Shown in pieces: positions 5,405 to 5,581 of a stretch of DNA of 5,581 nucleotides. The first letter of the stretch is position 1. Each line of letters starts with the position of its first letter. Below the pieces are notes generated by a model. The model was not told the origin of the DNA. It was given only the letters and a program-made list of their open reading frames with translations, and did no database searches. The stretch is from positions 1-5,581 of the forward strand of contig JALNZQ010000180.1 in assembly GCA_023229165.1 (NCBI GenBank). Direction: 5' to 3'. This DNA is from Methanothrix sp. (lineage in GTDB: Archaea > Halobacteriota > Methanosarcinia > Methanotrichales > Methanotrichaceae). Position numbers and translations under genes: made by a program.

Positions 5405-5581
5405 ATGATCAACAATAGAGTAGCCTATCGAATGTCTCTTTCATTGCTCACCGTCCTGCTTTTTATTATTTTGAATACCCCGCAGCTCTGCTGCGGGGAT
5501 GGACATGAAACCGATTTAAGGTTGAAGCATGCAATGAGTATTGATGTTAGAATTGCGGCATGCAAGCCATTGTGTTTATAA
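5405..5581 (+). CDS. Small protein with an N-terminal signal or anchor segment, unknown function
   Basis: From the ATG at 5405 there are 58 codons, with TAA as the last three bases of the window. Residues 1-9 (MINNRVAYR) are polar and basic, and about 11-23 (SLSLLTVLLFIIL) are strongly hydrophobic. NTPQLCCGDG follows, a layout of a Sec signal peptide or a single membrane anchor. CC is not preceded by a convincing lipobox. The remaining 28 residues are mixed, with two more Cys (53 and 57). TATA box, leader and GGAGGG site make translation credible. I do not recognise a family. It may be a genuine tiny exported protein, or the signal-peptide stub of a larger secreted protein broken by a mutation. 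No other frame near the end stays open long enough to show the rest. Confidence 0.55.
   Translation: MINNRVAYRMSLSLLTVLLFIILNTPQLCCGDGHETDLRLKHAMSIDVRIAACKPLCL
5478..5498. repeat. Perfect 9-bp stem, 3-base loop hairpin
   Basis: CCCCGCAGC (5478-5486) is the exact reverse complement of GCTGCGGGG (5490-5498), with TCT between. It is a very G+C-rich stem inside an A+T-rich small ORF, covering the codons just after the hydrophobic segment. No T-run follows, so an ordinary terminator is unlikely. Confidence 0.6.

Overview
The window is archaeal and most likely from a euryarchaeal methanogen; a Methanothrix-type genome is my best guess by inference. It encodes ribosomal protein S19e and a PDCD5-family protein, both archaeal/eukaryotic types. 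Promoters look like archaeal BRE/TATA boxes about 25 bases from plausible transcript starts, and several genes carry GGAGG-type ribosome binding sites. No rRNA, tRNA, CRISPR array or insertion sequence was recognised.

Left part (1-1130, minus strand): a compact translation-linked operon. Transcription starts near 1092 and runs through rps19e (from a TTG start), a PDCD5-like nucleic-acid-binding protein, and a PP-loop ATP-pyrophosphatase cut off by the window edge. Intergenic gaps are 22 and 25 bases.

Middle (1267-3551, minus strand): three more co-directional genes, probably not one functional unit. They are a five-helix membrane protein of unknown function, a double-ACT phosphoserine phosphatase (SerB, last step of serine synthesis), and a small DUF6398-like protein. 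The DUF6398-like gene appears to have lost one base near its start. It has its own promoter, with a perfect palindrome just inside it.

Right part (3640-5581, plus strand): divergent from the membrane-protein gene is a complete NAD(P)-dependent aldehyde dehydrogenase ending in a hairpin/T-run terminator. After 260 bases comes a promoter with an operator-like inverted repeat, then a very small secreted or membrane-anchored ORF whose stop codon is the last codon of the window.

Nothing here amounts to a clearly new multi-gene system. The points most worth a second look are the apparent frameshift and palindrome at the DUF6398-like gene, the uncharacterised membrane protein, and the operator-like repeat with the small exported ORF at the right end.
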